From: an uncultured Clostridia bacterium
Lineage (GTDB): Bacteria > Bacillota > Clostridia > TANB77 > CAG-508
Reading direction: 5' to 3'
Length of the DNA stretch: 9,019 bases
Assembly (NCBI GenBank): GCA_948919095.1
Contig: CAQYCU010000058.1
Span: 1 to 9,019, forward strand
Shown here: positions 1 to 5,503 of the stretch, one piece after another
How the letters are laid out: every line of letters begins with the position of its first letter
Numbering within the stretch: position 1 is the first letter of the stretch
Made by a program: the position numbers and the translations under genes
The notes under the pieces: generated by a model
Database searches by the model: none
The model's input: only the letters and a program-made list of their open reading frames with translations
What the model was told of the DNA's origin: nothing

Positions 1-182
1 CCTCTCTCTTGCTCTTGGGCCATCCAGTCCATTGTAGCTTGACCGTCATGAACTTCACCTATTTTGTGAGTTCTTCCAGTATAGAAAAGTATTCTTTCAG
101 TTGTTGTAGTTTTTCCTGCATCTATATGGGCCATTATTCCTATATTTCTTGTTCTCTCTAAAGGAAACTCTCTTCCTGCCAT
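1..182 (-). CDS. fusA: Elongation factor G, N-terminal 60 residues (cut by window edge)
   Basis: This is the start of EF-G, the GTPase that drives ribosomal translocation and, with ribosome recycling factor, subunit splitting. Translating the minus strand from ATG at 182-180 gives MAGREFPLERTRNIGIMAHI and onward. The GTP-binding P-loop AHIDAGKTT lies at residues 18-26, and the segment MDWMAQEQERG at 51-61 leads into switch I. Both are hallmarks of EF-G rather than EF-Tu or LepA. A GGGG-containing Shine-Dalgarno (192-197) stands about 9 bases before the ATG. The gene is the third of the str operon, 161 bases after rpsG. The remaining roughly 630 residues lie outside the window. Identification is firm; only the N-terminus can be judged. 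Confidence 0.96.
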   Translation of the reverse strand, partial: MAGREFPLERTRNIGIMAHIDAGKTTTTERILFYTGRTHKIGEVHDGQATMDWMAQEQER

Positions 183-203
183 TTATTTTTTCCCCTTTCT
201 AAA

Positions 204-231
204 TATTTATCTTAGGATAAATTTTTGTCAA
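204..231 (-). promoter_or_regulatory. Possible internal promoter for fusA
   Basis: On the minus strand TTGACA (231-226) is followed after 16 bases by TAAATA (209-204). The -35 box is perfect and the -10 box is mediocre. A 7-bp inverted repeat (205-211 with 216-222, loop TTAG) overlaps the -10 and spacer. The predicted start would fall at about 197, placing the Shine-Dalgarno at the extreme 5' end of the RNA, which weakens the case. It would allow fusA to be expressed separately from rpsL-rpsG. This is sequence pattern only. Confidence 0.35.
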
Positions 232-255
232 AAGCGAGAATTACAAGGCAGTTTG

Positions 256-305
256 CTTAAAAATTTTTGAAATAATACTAATTGTATATTGAAAAAATTT
301 TTAAG
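256..305. repeat. Inverted repeat in the rpsG-fusA gap
   Basis: CTTAAAAATTTTT (256-268) is perfectly complementary to AAAAATTTTTAAG (293-305), 13 bp with a 24-base loop. The arms are almost all A/T and each contains a self-palindrome. In the mRNA this could fold between rpsG and fusA, for example as a stability or processing element. It lacks the G/C core and terminal U-run of a strong terminator, so I do not call it one. Confidence 0.5.
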
Positions 306-343
306 TGAACTAACGCCGTAATTCGAAGTTTTTCACAAAAATT

Positions 344-814
344 TTAAAATTTATAGTGAGCAAATGCCTTATTAGCCTCTGCCATTTTGTGCATATCTTC
401 TTTCTTCTTAAATGCTCCACCGTTTCCTTCAACTGCGTCCATTATTTCAGCTGCTAGTTTTTCGCACATTGTTTTTTCATTTCTTTTTCTAGCATATAAT
501 ACTAACCATCTTAAACCTAAAGTTTGTCTTCTTTCTGGTCTAATTTCTAGTGGAACTTGGTATGTTGCACCACCAACTCTTCTTGCTTTTACTTCAAGAA
601 CTGGCATTACGTTATTTAATGCTTCTTCAAATACTTCGATTGCTTCTTTTCCTGATTTTTCTTTTATTATGTCAAAAGCATCATATACTATTCTTTGTGC
701 AACTGTTTTCTTACCATCTAACATAACATTATTGATTAGTTTTGTAACTATCTTACTGTTATATATTGGGTCTGGTAATACATCTCTTTTTGCTATATAT
801 CCTTTTCTTGGCAC
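344..814 (-). CDS. rpsG: 30S ribosomal protein S7
   Basis: S7 is a primary 16S rRNA-binding protein that nucleates assembly of the 30S head and lines the E site. The product is 156 residues, normal for the bacterial family, and collinear from MPRKGYIAKRDVLPDPIYNS at the N-terminus to the AHYKF tail. The beta-hairpin and basic segment around residues 77-111 (RRVGGATYQVPLEIRPERRQ, then TLGLRWLVLYARKR) is diagnostic. The start is GTG at 814-812, set by a strong GGAGGGA Shine-Dalgarno at 827-821, 6 bases upstream; stop is TAA. It sits between rpsL (218-base gap) and fusA (161-base gap). In E. coli, S7 represses translation of this operon by binding the rpsL-rpsG gap; whether the same holds here is inference. 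Confidence 0.98.
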   Translation of the reverse strand: MPRKGYIAKRDVLPDPIYNSKIVTKLINNVMLDGKKTVAQRIVYDAFDIIKEKSGKEAIEVFEEALNNVMPVLEVKARRVGGATYQVPLEIRPERRQTLGLRWLVLYARKRNEKTMCEKLAAEIMDAVEGNGGAFKKKEDMHKMAEANKAFAHYKF

Positions 815-1032
815 TATTCTTCCCTCCTTTATAAAATTATGGTACTCTGAGATAAACTTTTTACTAAATCTGTTTTAAATAATTCTTTAGACATTTATTT
901 TTCAGACTTCTATTCAAAAATTTTCTCCGTATAATGCAATTTATTTCAAATTTAAGTCCAAACTTAATTTATCAATTTATTGCACTATGTGGCTCTTAAG
1001 TACTAAAAGCCTTGCTTTAAGCTAATTACCTA
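815..1032 (-). promoter_or_regulatory. Structured rpsL-rpsG intercistronic region
   Basis: This 218-base gap between two operon partners is long and rich in pairing elements on the minus-strand RNA. Hairpin A (1011-991) runs GGCUUUU to AAGAGCC, about 8 bp including wobbles. Its 5' arm can instead pair upstream as AAAGC-AAG-GCUUU (1018-1006), so the two folds exclude each other. Hairpin B (970-948) pairs AAATTAAG with CTTAAATTT with one bulged base, inside an outer TGCAAT/ATTGCA pairing (984-979 with 940-935). In E. coli the equivalent gap is the S7 autoregulatory target. That this is a functional analogue is inference. Confidence 0.4.
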
Positions 1033-1446
1033 TTATTTTTTAGGTTTCTTTGCTCCATATTTAGATCTTGCTTGCATTCTATCTTTAACGCCTGCAGTAT
1101 CTAATGTTCCTCTAATGATATGATATCTAACACCTGGTAAGTCTTTTACTCTTCCACCTCTAATTAAAACAACACTATGCTCTTGTAAATTGTGTCCGAT
1201 TCCTGGGATGTAAGATGTTACTTCATATCCATTTGAAAGTCTAACTCTGGCAACTTTTCTTAATGCTGAGTTTGGTTTCTTAGGTGTAACTGTTTTTACA
1301 ACTGTACATACTCCTCTTTTTTGTGGAGATCTCGCATTAGTTTGTCTGCTTTTCATTGAGTTAAATCCATGTTGTAAAGCTGGAGACTTAGATTTTGCTT
1401 TTGAAGTTTGTCTTCCTTTTCTTACTAATTGATTAATTGTTGGCAC
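1033..1446 (-). CDS. rpsL: 30S ribosomal protein S12
   Basis: S12 sits at the 30S decoding centre and governs fidelity. The 137-residue product begins MPTINQLVRKGRQ and carries PQKRGVCTVV (41-50), TPKKPNSALRK (54-64) and GGRVKDLPGVRYH (97-109). It is about 13 residues longer than the E. coli protein because of the insertion between residues 20 and 40 that is usual in Gram-positive S12. Lysines K56 and K101 correspond to the streptomycin-resistance positions K43 and K88 and are wild type, so no S12-based resistance is predicted. D102 matches the aspartate that RimO methylthiolates in E. coli. The start is GTG at 1446-1444 behind a perfect GGAGGTGA (1461-1454) with a 7-base spacer; stop is TAA. 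It is the first gene of the operon. Confidence 0.98.
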   Translation of the reverse strand: MPTINQLVRKGRQTSKAKSKSPALQHGFNSMKSRQTNARSPQKRGVCTVVKTVTPKKPNSALRKVARVRLSNGYEVTSYIPGIGHNLQEHSVVLIRGGRVKDLPGVRYHIIRGTLDTAGVKDRMQARSKYGAKKPKK

Positions 1447-1505
1447 TTAAATTTCACCTCCTATATATAAAATTTTCAATTTCTAGCTTTTCTTTTTCTA
1501 GAATT

Positions 1506-1551
1506 AAAATAAAACCGTTAAATTCTTTGGATAACTTAACAGTTTTATTTT
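1506..1551. repeat. Inverted repeat overlapping the str -10 box
   Basis: AAAATAAAAC (1506-1515) pairs with GTTTTATTTT (1542-1551), and after one mismatch GTTAA (1517-1521) pairs with TTAAC (1536-1540), leaving a 14-base loop. On the minus strand the 3' arm is T-rich and followed by TTTTAATTC, so RNA reading in from upstream could form a weak terminator. RNA starting at the str promoter (about 1540) would lack the outer 5' arm and could not form the full stem. The repeat could alternatively be an operator, because it covers the -10 box. Confidence 0.5.
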
Positions 1552-1575
1552 AACATTTTTGCTATTCATTGTCAA
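1547..1575 (-). promoter_or_regulatory. str operon promoter (sigma-A type)
   Basis: On the minus strand TTGACA (1575-1570) and TAAAAT (1552-1547) are separated by exactly 17 bases. Transcription should begin near 1540, giving a leader of about 94 bases before rpsL. The leader contains a small hairpin (TTCTAG 1481-1486 with CTAGAA 1498-1503) and the perfect rpsL Shine-Dalgarno. The preceding transcription unit ends at the terminator at 1667-1698, so rpsL starts its own unit here instead of being read from rpoBC as in many bacteria. Confidence 0.8.
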
Positions 1576-1666
1576 TATTTTTTGCTTATTTTTGTCGTAT
1601 TTTTTCCGTCAAAATATGCGTTTTTTCTTTTTATGATATTTTAAAAAATTTGTCGAATTTATATCT

Positions 1667-1698
1667 AAAAAACTGTGAGAGTATTCTCACAGTTTTTT
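1667..1698 (-). terminator. Rho-independent terminator of the coiled-coil operon
   Basis: CTGTGAGA (1673-1680) pairs perfectly with TCTCACAG (1685-1692) around a GTAT loop, flanked by six A and six T. It begins 3 bases beyond the stop of the 421-residue gene and has a U-run on the minus-strand RNA. The symmetry means it could also act on plus-strand RNA, but no plus-strand gene enters it. Confidence 0.92.
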
Positions 1699-1700
1699 AT

Positions 1701-2966
1701 TTATCTATCATTTTCTTCAAAACTACGTTTTGCATCTGCTACTCTATCTCTAGTTTCTCTCATTTCTCTATTTACAATAGAGTCGATAGTTGCATTTCTT
1801 TGTAATTCTCTAACAAATGCTTTGTGTGCTTTATCGTTTTCTGCTTGTTGTCTTGCTTGTTCTTCTGTTGTTGGTTGTTGATTTTCTAAATCTTCTTTAT
1901 ATTGTTCTAGTTCTTTCTTTCTTCTATGTTTCTTTATAAAGTTCCACCAGTGAAGTTTTTCTTGCTCTTGTAAAGCTTGTTGTCTTTCTTGTACAGCTTT
2001 CTCTACTCTTTCTTGTGGTGTTTGTGCTTGTTCAGCTTGTCCACGTTCTTGTTGAATTGCAGTCTTTCCTTGTATATATTCTGCTCTTTGAGCTTGTAAT
2101 GATTGTATGCTTTTATCAGTTTTAGCAATTTGTTTTTTAAGTACTTTTTCAAGGTCGTAATCATTTTCTCTATTTTTTCTTCTCTTCATTCCATCATTAA
2201 CTACTGCAACTATATGGTCTACGTCTTTATCTTCAAATTCTACATCAGCGTCTTTTGATAATGCTATAAATTTTGTTCTTGCTGTTTGATATTTTGTTTG
2301 TGCATTTGCAAGATTTGCATTTAAATCAGCTTTTTGTTGATTTAGACTATCTCTTGTTGCTCCTTCTGTTGCGATTGTTATTTTATCCTCTAAGTCTTTC
2401 AATTCAGCGTTAATTTTTTTCATTTCATTTCTAGCATCTAGCATGTCTTTAAAGTTGTCGCTAATTTCTTGTGCATTATCTGTTTTTTCTTCATCAGTAA
2501 GTTCTTGGATTTTTCCCATTGCTTCTTTGTCTTCTGTTTGTACTTTTTCTTCTTTTTCAAGTCTTTTTATCTCTGTATCATATCTTTTTTCTACTATCTC
2601 TTGAATTGCTTCTCTAACACCTGGAAGTTCTTTCATTTCTTCGATGCTTTGGTCAATATTCTTTTTTAATTGGTCCTTTGTTGCTCTTTTTGTTAATGTT
2701 TCAATTCTAAGTTCTTCTAAGTCTTTTTTCTTCTTAGCTAATTCAGCTCTAAGTGTTTGTCTTTGAGCTTCGTTTTCTTCTTCTTCAATTTCTGCCATTA
2801 ATTCTTCAACTTCTGATACAAGTTTTGTATAATTAGCTTTACTTGCTCTTGAATCTACTTTTGCAGTTTCAAAACTTGTTCTTAATCCTGCATATGTTCC
2901 TTCAATTACTTGTAATTGTGCTAAAGTTATTCTTTGTTCCTCATTTAATTTTGGTTTATTAGCCAT
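1701..2966 (-). CDS. Long coiled-coil protein of unknown function (421 aa)
   Basis: I do not recognise this protein. It is very hydrophilic, rich in E, K, Q and R, has no cysteine, no signal peptide and no membrane segment, so it should be cytoplasmic. Heptad-like helices suggesting coiled coils cover roughly residues 35-115, 175-235, 265-340 and 350-415. ELPGVRE (113-119) may be a hinge between helices. A Q/E-rich stretch (304-337) leads into a tryptophan pair in HWWNFIKKHRRKK (339-351), the only aromatic-basic patch and a candidate contact site for membrane, nucleic acid or a partner. The ATG at 2966-2964 has an AAGGGAG Shine-Dalgarno (2981-2975) 8 bases upstream; stop TAA lies next to a strong terminator. 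It follows a 50-residue gene by 26 bases in one operon. A filament-like, scaffold or adaptor role is possible, but this is guesswork from composition. Confidence 0.85.
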   Translation of the reverse strand: MANKPKLNEEQRITLAQLQVIEGTYAGLRTSFETAKVDSRASKANYTKLVSEVEELMAEIEEEENEAQRQTLRAELAKKKKDLEELRIETLTKRATKDQLKKNIDQSIEEMKELPGVREAIQEIVEKRYDTEIKRLEKEEKVQTEDKEAMGKIQELTDEEKTDNAQEISDNFKDMLDARNEMKKINAELKDLEDKITIATEGATRDSLNQQKADLNANLANAQTKYQTARTKFIALSKDADVEFEDKDVDHIVAVVNDGMKRRKNRENDYDLEKVLKKQIAKTDKSIQSLQAQRAEYIQGKTAIQQERGQAEQAQTPQERVEKAVQERQQALQEQEKLHWWNFIKKHRRKKELEQYKEDLENQQPTTEEQARQQAENDKAHKAFVRELQRNATIDSIVNREMRETRDRVADAKRSFEENDR

Positions 2967-2992
2967 TTTTAATTCTCCCTTCTCTTTTTAAA

Positions 2993-3145
2993 TTAAGAAT
3001 TTAAAATTTTGTCACATTCATTTATTAAATTTTGGCATCCGTCTATTATTTCTTTGTCACTTTCTATTAGTTTGTTAGTTTCTGTTTTTAGTTCTGTAAA
3101 TTTATCAGCCATTTCAACTACTTTATCCATATTGTTTTCTTCCAT
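2993..3145 (-). CDS. Small acidic helical protein of unknown function (50 aa)
   Basis: This short gene encodes MEENNMDKVVEMADKFTELK and onward to NECDKILNS. The frame is open 16 codons further upstream, but GGAGG (about 3158-3154) sits 8 bases before the ATG at 3145-3143 and fixes the start there. The protein is acidic and looks like a single amphipathic helix, probably a coiled coil. Two cysteines, C37 and C44, are seven residues apart and so would fall on the same heptad position, suggesting a disulphide-linked or metal-bridged dimer if the environment allows it. It leads an operon with the 421-residue coiled-coil gene, behind a strong promoter, which hints that the two proteins work together. 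No family is recognised. Confidence 0.75.
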   Translation of the reverse strand: MEENNMDKVVEMADKFTELKTETNKLIESDKEIIDGCQNLINECDKILNS

Positions 3146-3197
3146 ATTTTTTTCCTCCATTTGATTATTTTGAATAATCACGTTATCATACAATTTT

Positions 3198-3225
3198 ATT
3201 ATAACATATTTTTACAATTTGTCAA
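3198..3225 (-). promoter_or_regulatory. Strong extended -10 promoter of the coiled-coil operon
   Basis: On the minus strand TTGACA (3225-3220) is followed after 16 bases by TATAAT (3203-3198). Both hexamers are perfect consensus, and the spacer ends TGT, forming an extended -10 element. The expected start is near 3191, leaving about 45 bases of leader before the 50-residue gene. It is divergent from the promoter at 3279-3307. Confidence 0.88.
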
Positions 3226-3278
3226 TACTTTTCCATATATTATGTTAATTTTATTGTTTTTTATGTTGTTTTTGCTTA

Positions 3279-3307
3279 TTGACTATTTCTTTTATTAGTG
3301 CTAATAT
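3279..3307 (+). promoter_or_regulatory. Promoter of the phosphotransferase-like gene
   Basis: TTGACT (3279-3284) and TAATAT (3302-3307) are separated by 17 bases, and the spacer ends TGC (extended -10). The expected start is near 3314, just upstream of the AAAGGAG ribosome binding site at 3323-3329. Intact expression signals on a gene with an internal stop suggest the lesion is recent. Confidence 0.7.
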
Positions 3308-3334
3308 AATTAAAATTTTAGTAAAGGAGTCATT

Positions 3335-4189
3335 ATGGTTAATAATTTTTTTGAAATTGATGAAAATTTTGAAAGTATAATAGATAAATCTTTAAAGGAT
3401 GTTATGGGAGTTTCTTTGATATCTTCTATTGAACCAATATATACAGGCTGGACTAATATTGTTTATAAAGTTTCTGCTGATAATGGTAATTATTATCTTA
3501 GATTTCCAAGAGATGAATTTTGGATTAGAACTATTGTTAAGGATTATCAGTTTGCTAGCTTTATTAATGGTAAAACTTCATTCCAAACTGTTGATTTAAA
3601 ACTTGCTTCTGATAATGGTAGACCTTTTTCTATCCACAGGGAGTTTGAAGGAGCTTCTCTTGCTGAAAAAATTCAAAAAATGGGTGATAACGAAGTTTTA
3701 GGCATTTCTAGAGAGCTTGCTAAGTTTATGTTTGAGCTTCATAATGTAAAATTTGATAAAAATGAGATTTTTACTATTGATAATATTGGCTTAGAGCTTA
3801 ATGATTTTATTACTGAACTCTTGGATAAACATGTTTCTGATGAGGATAGGGAGTTTTGAAAGTCTAATAATTTTGGATTTTCTGGCGATAAATGCTTAGT
3901 TCATGGGGACCTTAATTTGAGTAATGTTATTCTTGATAATGATAATCATATTTGTGCTGTTATTGATTTTGGATTTGCTGGTTTTGGCAATAAGTATTTT
4001 GATTTGGCTAGAGTTCTTTCTAGGGATTACCCTCCTGTTTTTAGAGATTATATTATTAATTCTTATGAACAACTTGAAGGGGCTAGTCTTGATATTTCTG
4101 AACTTGATAAGAATATTAATACTTGGAAAAAAATTGATAGTGGCTATATGAATTACATGATTAAGATTGGAATTTATGAAAAGGAATAG
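3335..4189 (+). pseudogene. APH/choline-kinase-type phosphotransferase, interrupted by in-frame TGA
   Basis: This frame encodes a small-molecule kinase of the aminoglycoside phosphotransferase (APH)/choline kinase fold, which transfers phosphate from ATP to a hydroxyl; the substrate cannot be told. The N-lobe has GWTNIVYKV (38-46) and YLRFPRDEF (54-62). The catalytic loop is VHGDLNLSN (189-197; D192 catalytic, N197 metal-binding), and IDFGFAG (210-216) supplies the metal-binding D211. The frame is continuous over 284 codons, a normal family length, except for TGA at codon 175 (3857-3859), between the N-lobe and catalytic loop. The second half has no ribosome binding site, and its first possible start (TTG 3917) lies inside the catalytic loop, so it cannot be a separate gene. 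The context DREF-stop-K suggests a former Trp (TGG to TGA). Without readthrough the product lacks the whole active site. ATG 3335 follows AAAGGAG; stop TAG. Confidence 0.85.
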
Positions 4190-4226
4190 GTTCAGTAAAT
4201 GTTTTACAGAATTTAAATAAAAATTT

Positions 4227-4263
4227 ATCCATACAAATATTGTTTTTTTATATTTGTATGGAT
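4227..4263. terminator. Terminator between convergent genes
   Basis: A perfect 14-bp stem, ATCCATACAAATAT (4227-4240) with ATATTTGTATGGAT (4250-4263), encloses a T-rich 9-base loop. On the plus strand it is followed by TTTATTG, ending the phosphotransferase-like transcript. On the minus strand it is followed by an interrupted T-run (AAATTTTTATTT), so it probably also serves the PPC-domain gene whose stop is at 4291. Confidence 0.82.
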
Positions 4264-4290
4264 TTTATTGTATTATACATACACTTATTT

Positions 4291-4710
4291 CTAAAATTCA
4301 AATAAGTTTAGTCCAATTTCTTCATTAAATTTTCTATCAACTTTTCCATCAATAATGTTTATTACCATTTCACAGGTAGCACTTACTACTGCTTTATTTA
4401 AATGTCCGCCAAATACTTGACCTTTGTCATTTCCTGCACTCATATGTATATGTGTATAAAATTCATTATTCATTGTGTTTATTGTTCCTGTTAGAGATAC
4501 TATTTCAAAGTCTCCTTTAAATTCATTTGAATAATATTTCTTTTCTTCCACTTTAAAAACTCCAACTGTAAAGTTGTTTGTAGCGCCTAGAGCATTAATA
4601 TTTGCTAATTTTATATTTTCTTTTAGTGCTATTTCTTTAATTTTTTCAAGGATTTCTTCTCCTTTGTCAATTCTTGCAATTATTACATTTTCAAATCTTC
4701 TATAATCCAT
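4291..4710 (-). CDS. PPC/DUF296-domain protein
   Basis: The 139-residue product is a stand-alone PPC domain (Pfam DUF296), the fold also found in plant AT-hook proteins and in free-standing bacterial and archaeal proteins of unknown role, often annotated as DNA-binding. Family marks are the N-terminal YRRFENVIIARIDKGEEI (3-20), the central ALGATNNFTVGVF (40-52), and THIHMSAGNDKGQVFGGHL (86-104). H87, H89 and H103 match the histidine triad that binds metal in solved homologues. No AT-hook is present, so DNA binding is unproven; a metal-dependent activity is equally possible. The frame extends 11 codons upstream, but AGGAGG (about 4725-4720) stands 9 bases before ATG 4710, which decides the start. 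Stop is TAG. A weak extended -10 (TGC-TATATT, 4740-4732) lies just upstream. It is convergent with the broken kinase and divergent from the HAD gene. Confidence 0.9.
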   Translation of the reverse strand: MDYRRFENVIIARIDKGEEILEKIKEIALKENIKLANINALGATNNFTVGVFKVEEKKYYSNEFKGDFEIVSLTGTINTMNNEFYTHIHMSAGNDKGQVFGGHLNKAVVSATCEMVINIIDGKVDRKFNEEIGLNLFEF

Positions 4711-4792
4711 CTTTTTATTCCTCCTGCTATTAATATAGCACAATGGTTTTACTTTTTCTAGTGCTGAGATTTAAGTTTTTATTTTTATAATA

Positions 4793-4821
4793 TTGAAATT
4801 ATATATAGAAATAAGTATAAT
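4793..4821 (+). promoter_or_regulatory. Promoter of the HAD hydrolase gene
   Basis: TTGAAA (4793-4798) and TATAAT (4816-4821) are separated by 17 bases. The expected start is near 4828, giving a short leader of about 20 bases that contains the GAGAGG ribosome binding site (4833-4838). Confidence 0.8.
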
Positions 4822-4847
4822 ATTAATAGTTAGAGAGGTTTATATTT

Positions 4848-5423
4848 ATGAATTATAAAAATATTATCTTAGATGTTGGTGGAATTTTATTTGATGATAG
4901 TAAGAAAAATATAGAAAAGGTTCTCAATAAAAATTGTGATTTGATTTATAAAAGTGCGTATGGCTCTAGTTTTAGAGATTGTTTACTTGGATATAAAACA
5001 GTGCCAGAGCATCTTGATAATTTACTTAGCTCTCCTCATTTTAATGATGTTAGCTATATTCTCGATAAAGATAATTTGCCAATTACTTTTCCTTTAATTG
5101 AGAATAACTTTTCTTATATTAAGGATTTGAAAAAAGGTGGTTATAAAGTTTATCTACTAACTAATATTACTGATGATGGTTATGATTATATAAATAATGT
5201 TGTTAATATTAATAAGACTTTTGATGGTGGTATCTATTCGTATCAAGAGCATTTGATTAAGCCTGATACTAGTATATACAATTTGTTGATTAATAGATTT
5301 AAGTTAAATAAGGATGAGTGTATATTTTTTGATGATAAGGAAAGAAATGTTATAGCTGCACGTAATTTTGGTATAAAGAGTTTTGTTTTTAGGTCAATTG
5401 GTGATATAAAAAATAATATATAA
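4848..5423 (+). CDS. HAD-superfamily hydrolase (probable phosphatase)
   Basis: The 191-residue product has all four HAD motifs in order. Motif I is ILDVGGILFDD (7-17) with nucleophile D9; motif II is LLTNIT (103-108; T105); motif III is IKPDTSIY (137-144; K138); motif IV is CIFFDDKERNVIAA (158-171; D162, D163). The cap between motifs I and II is helical, as in HAD-IA (YihX-like) phosphatases, and the length fits. The second aspartate of motif I is replaced by Gly (DVG). The YihX group shows a comparable variant and remains active, so this is not evidence of inactivity. It probably removes phosphate from a small metabolite such as a sugar phosphate or nucleotide; the substrate is unknown. ATG 4848 has a ribosome binding site 9 bases upstream; stop TAA. 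It is transcribed alone and converges on the amidohydrolase-like gene with no clear terminator between. Confidence 0.9.
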   Translation: MNYKNIILDVGGILFDDSKKNIEKVLNKNCDLIYKSAYGSSFRDCLLGYKTVPEHLDNLLSSPHFNDVSYILDKDNLPITFPLIENNFSYIKDLKKGGYKVYLLTNITDDGYDYINNVVNINKTFDGGIYSYQEHLIKPDTSIYNLLINRFKLNKDECIFFDDKERNVIAARNFGIKSFVFRSIGDIKNNI

Positions 5424-5503
5424 TAGAAGCAAAGTTTCGTATAAAAGTCAATGATTTTAGAAATTTTATCCTATAATCTTTATCATCTTTACAAAAAAGT
5501 TTC

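Noticed and set aside
387..878. A plus-strand coding region opposite rpsG
   Set aside because: It lies antisense to a conserved ribosomal gene, has no ribosome binding site and resembles no family. It is a reverse-frame shadow.
1447..1540. A riboswitch or T-box in the rpsL leader
   Set aside because: About 94 bases with one small hairpin and no recognisable T-box or ligand-binding core.
3146..3193. A longer 66-residue form of the small protein beginning at 3193
   Set aside because: The upstream ATG sits at the predicted transcription start and lacks a ribosome binding site, while ATG 3145 has GGAGG 8 bases before it.
3857..3859. Selenocysteine at the in-frame TGA
   Set aside because: APH-type kinases have no Sec or conserved Cys at this place, and I see no convincing insertion-type hairpin directly after the codon.
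3917..4189. A separate 90-residue gene after the TGA
   Set aside because: Its only start (TTG) falls inside the kinase catalytic loop, it has no ribosome binding site, and it is in phase with the upstream part. It is the rear half of one broken gene.
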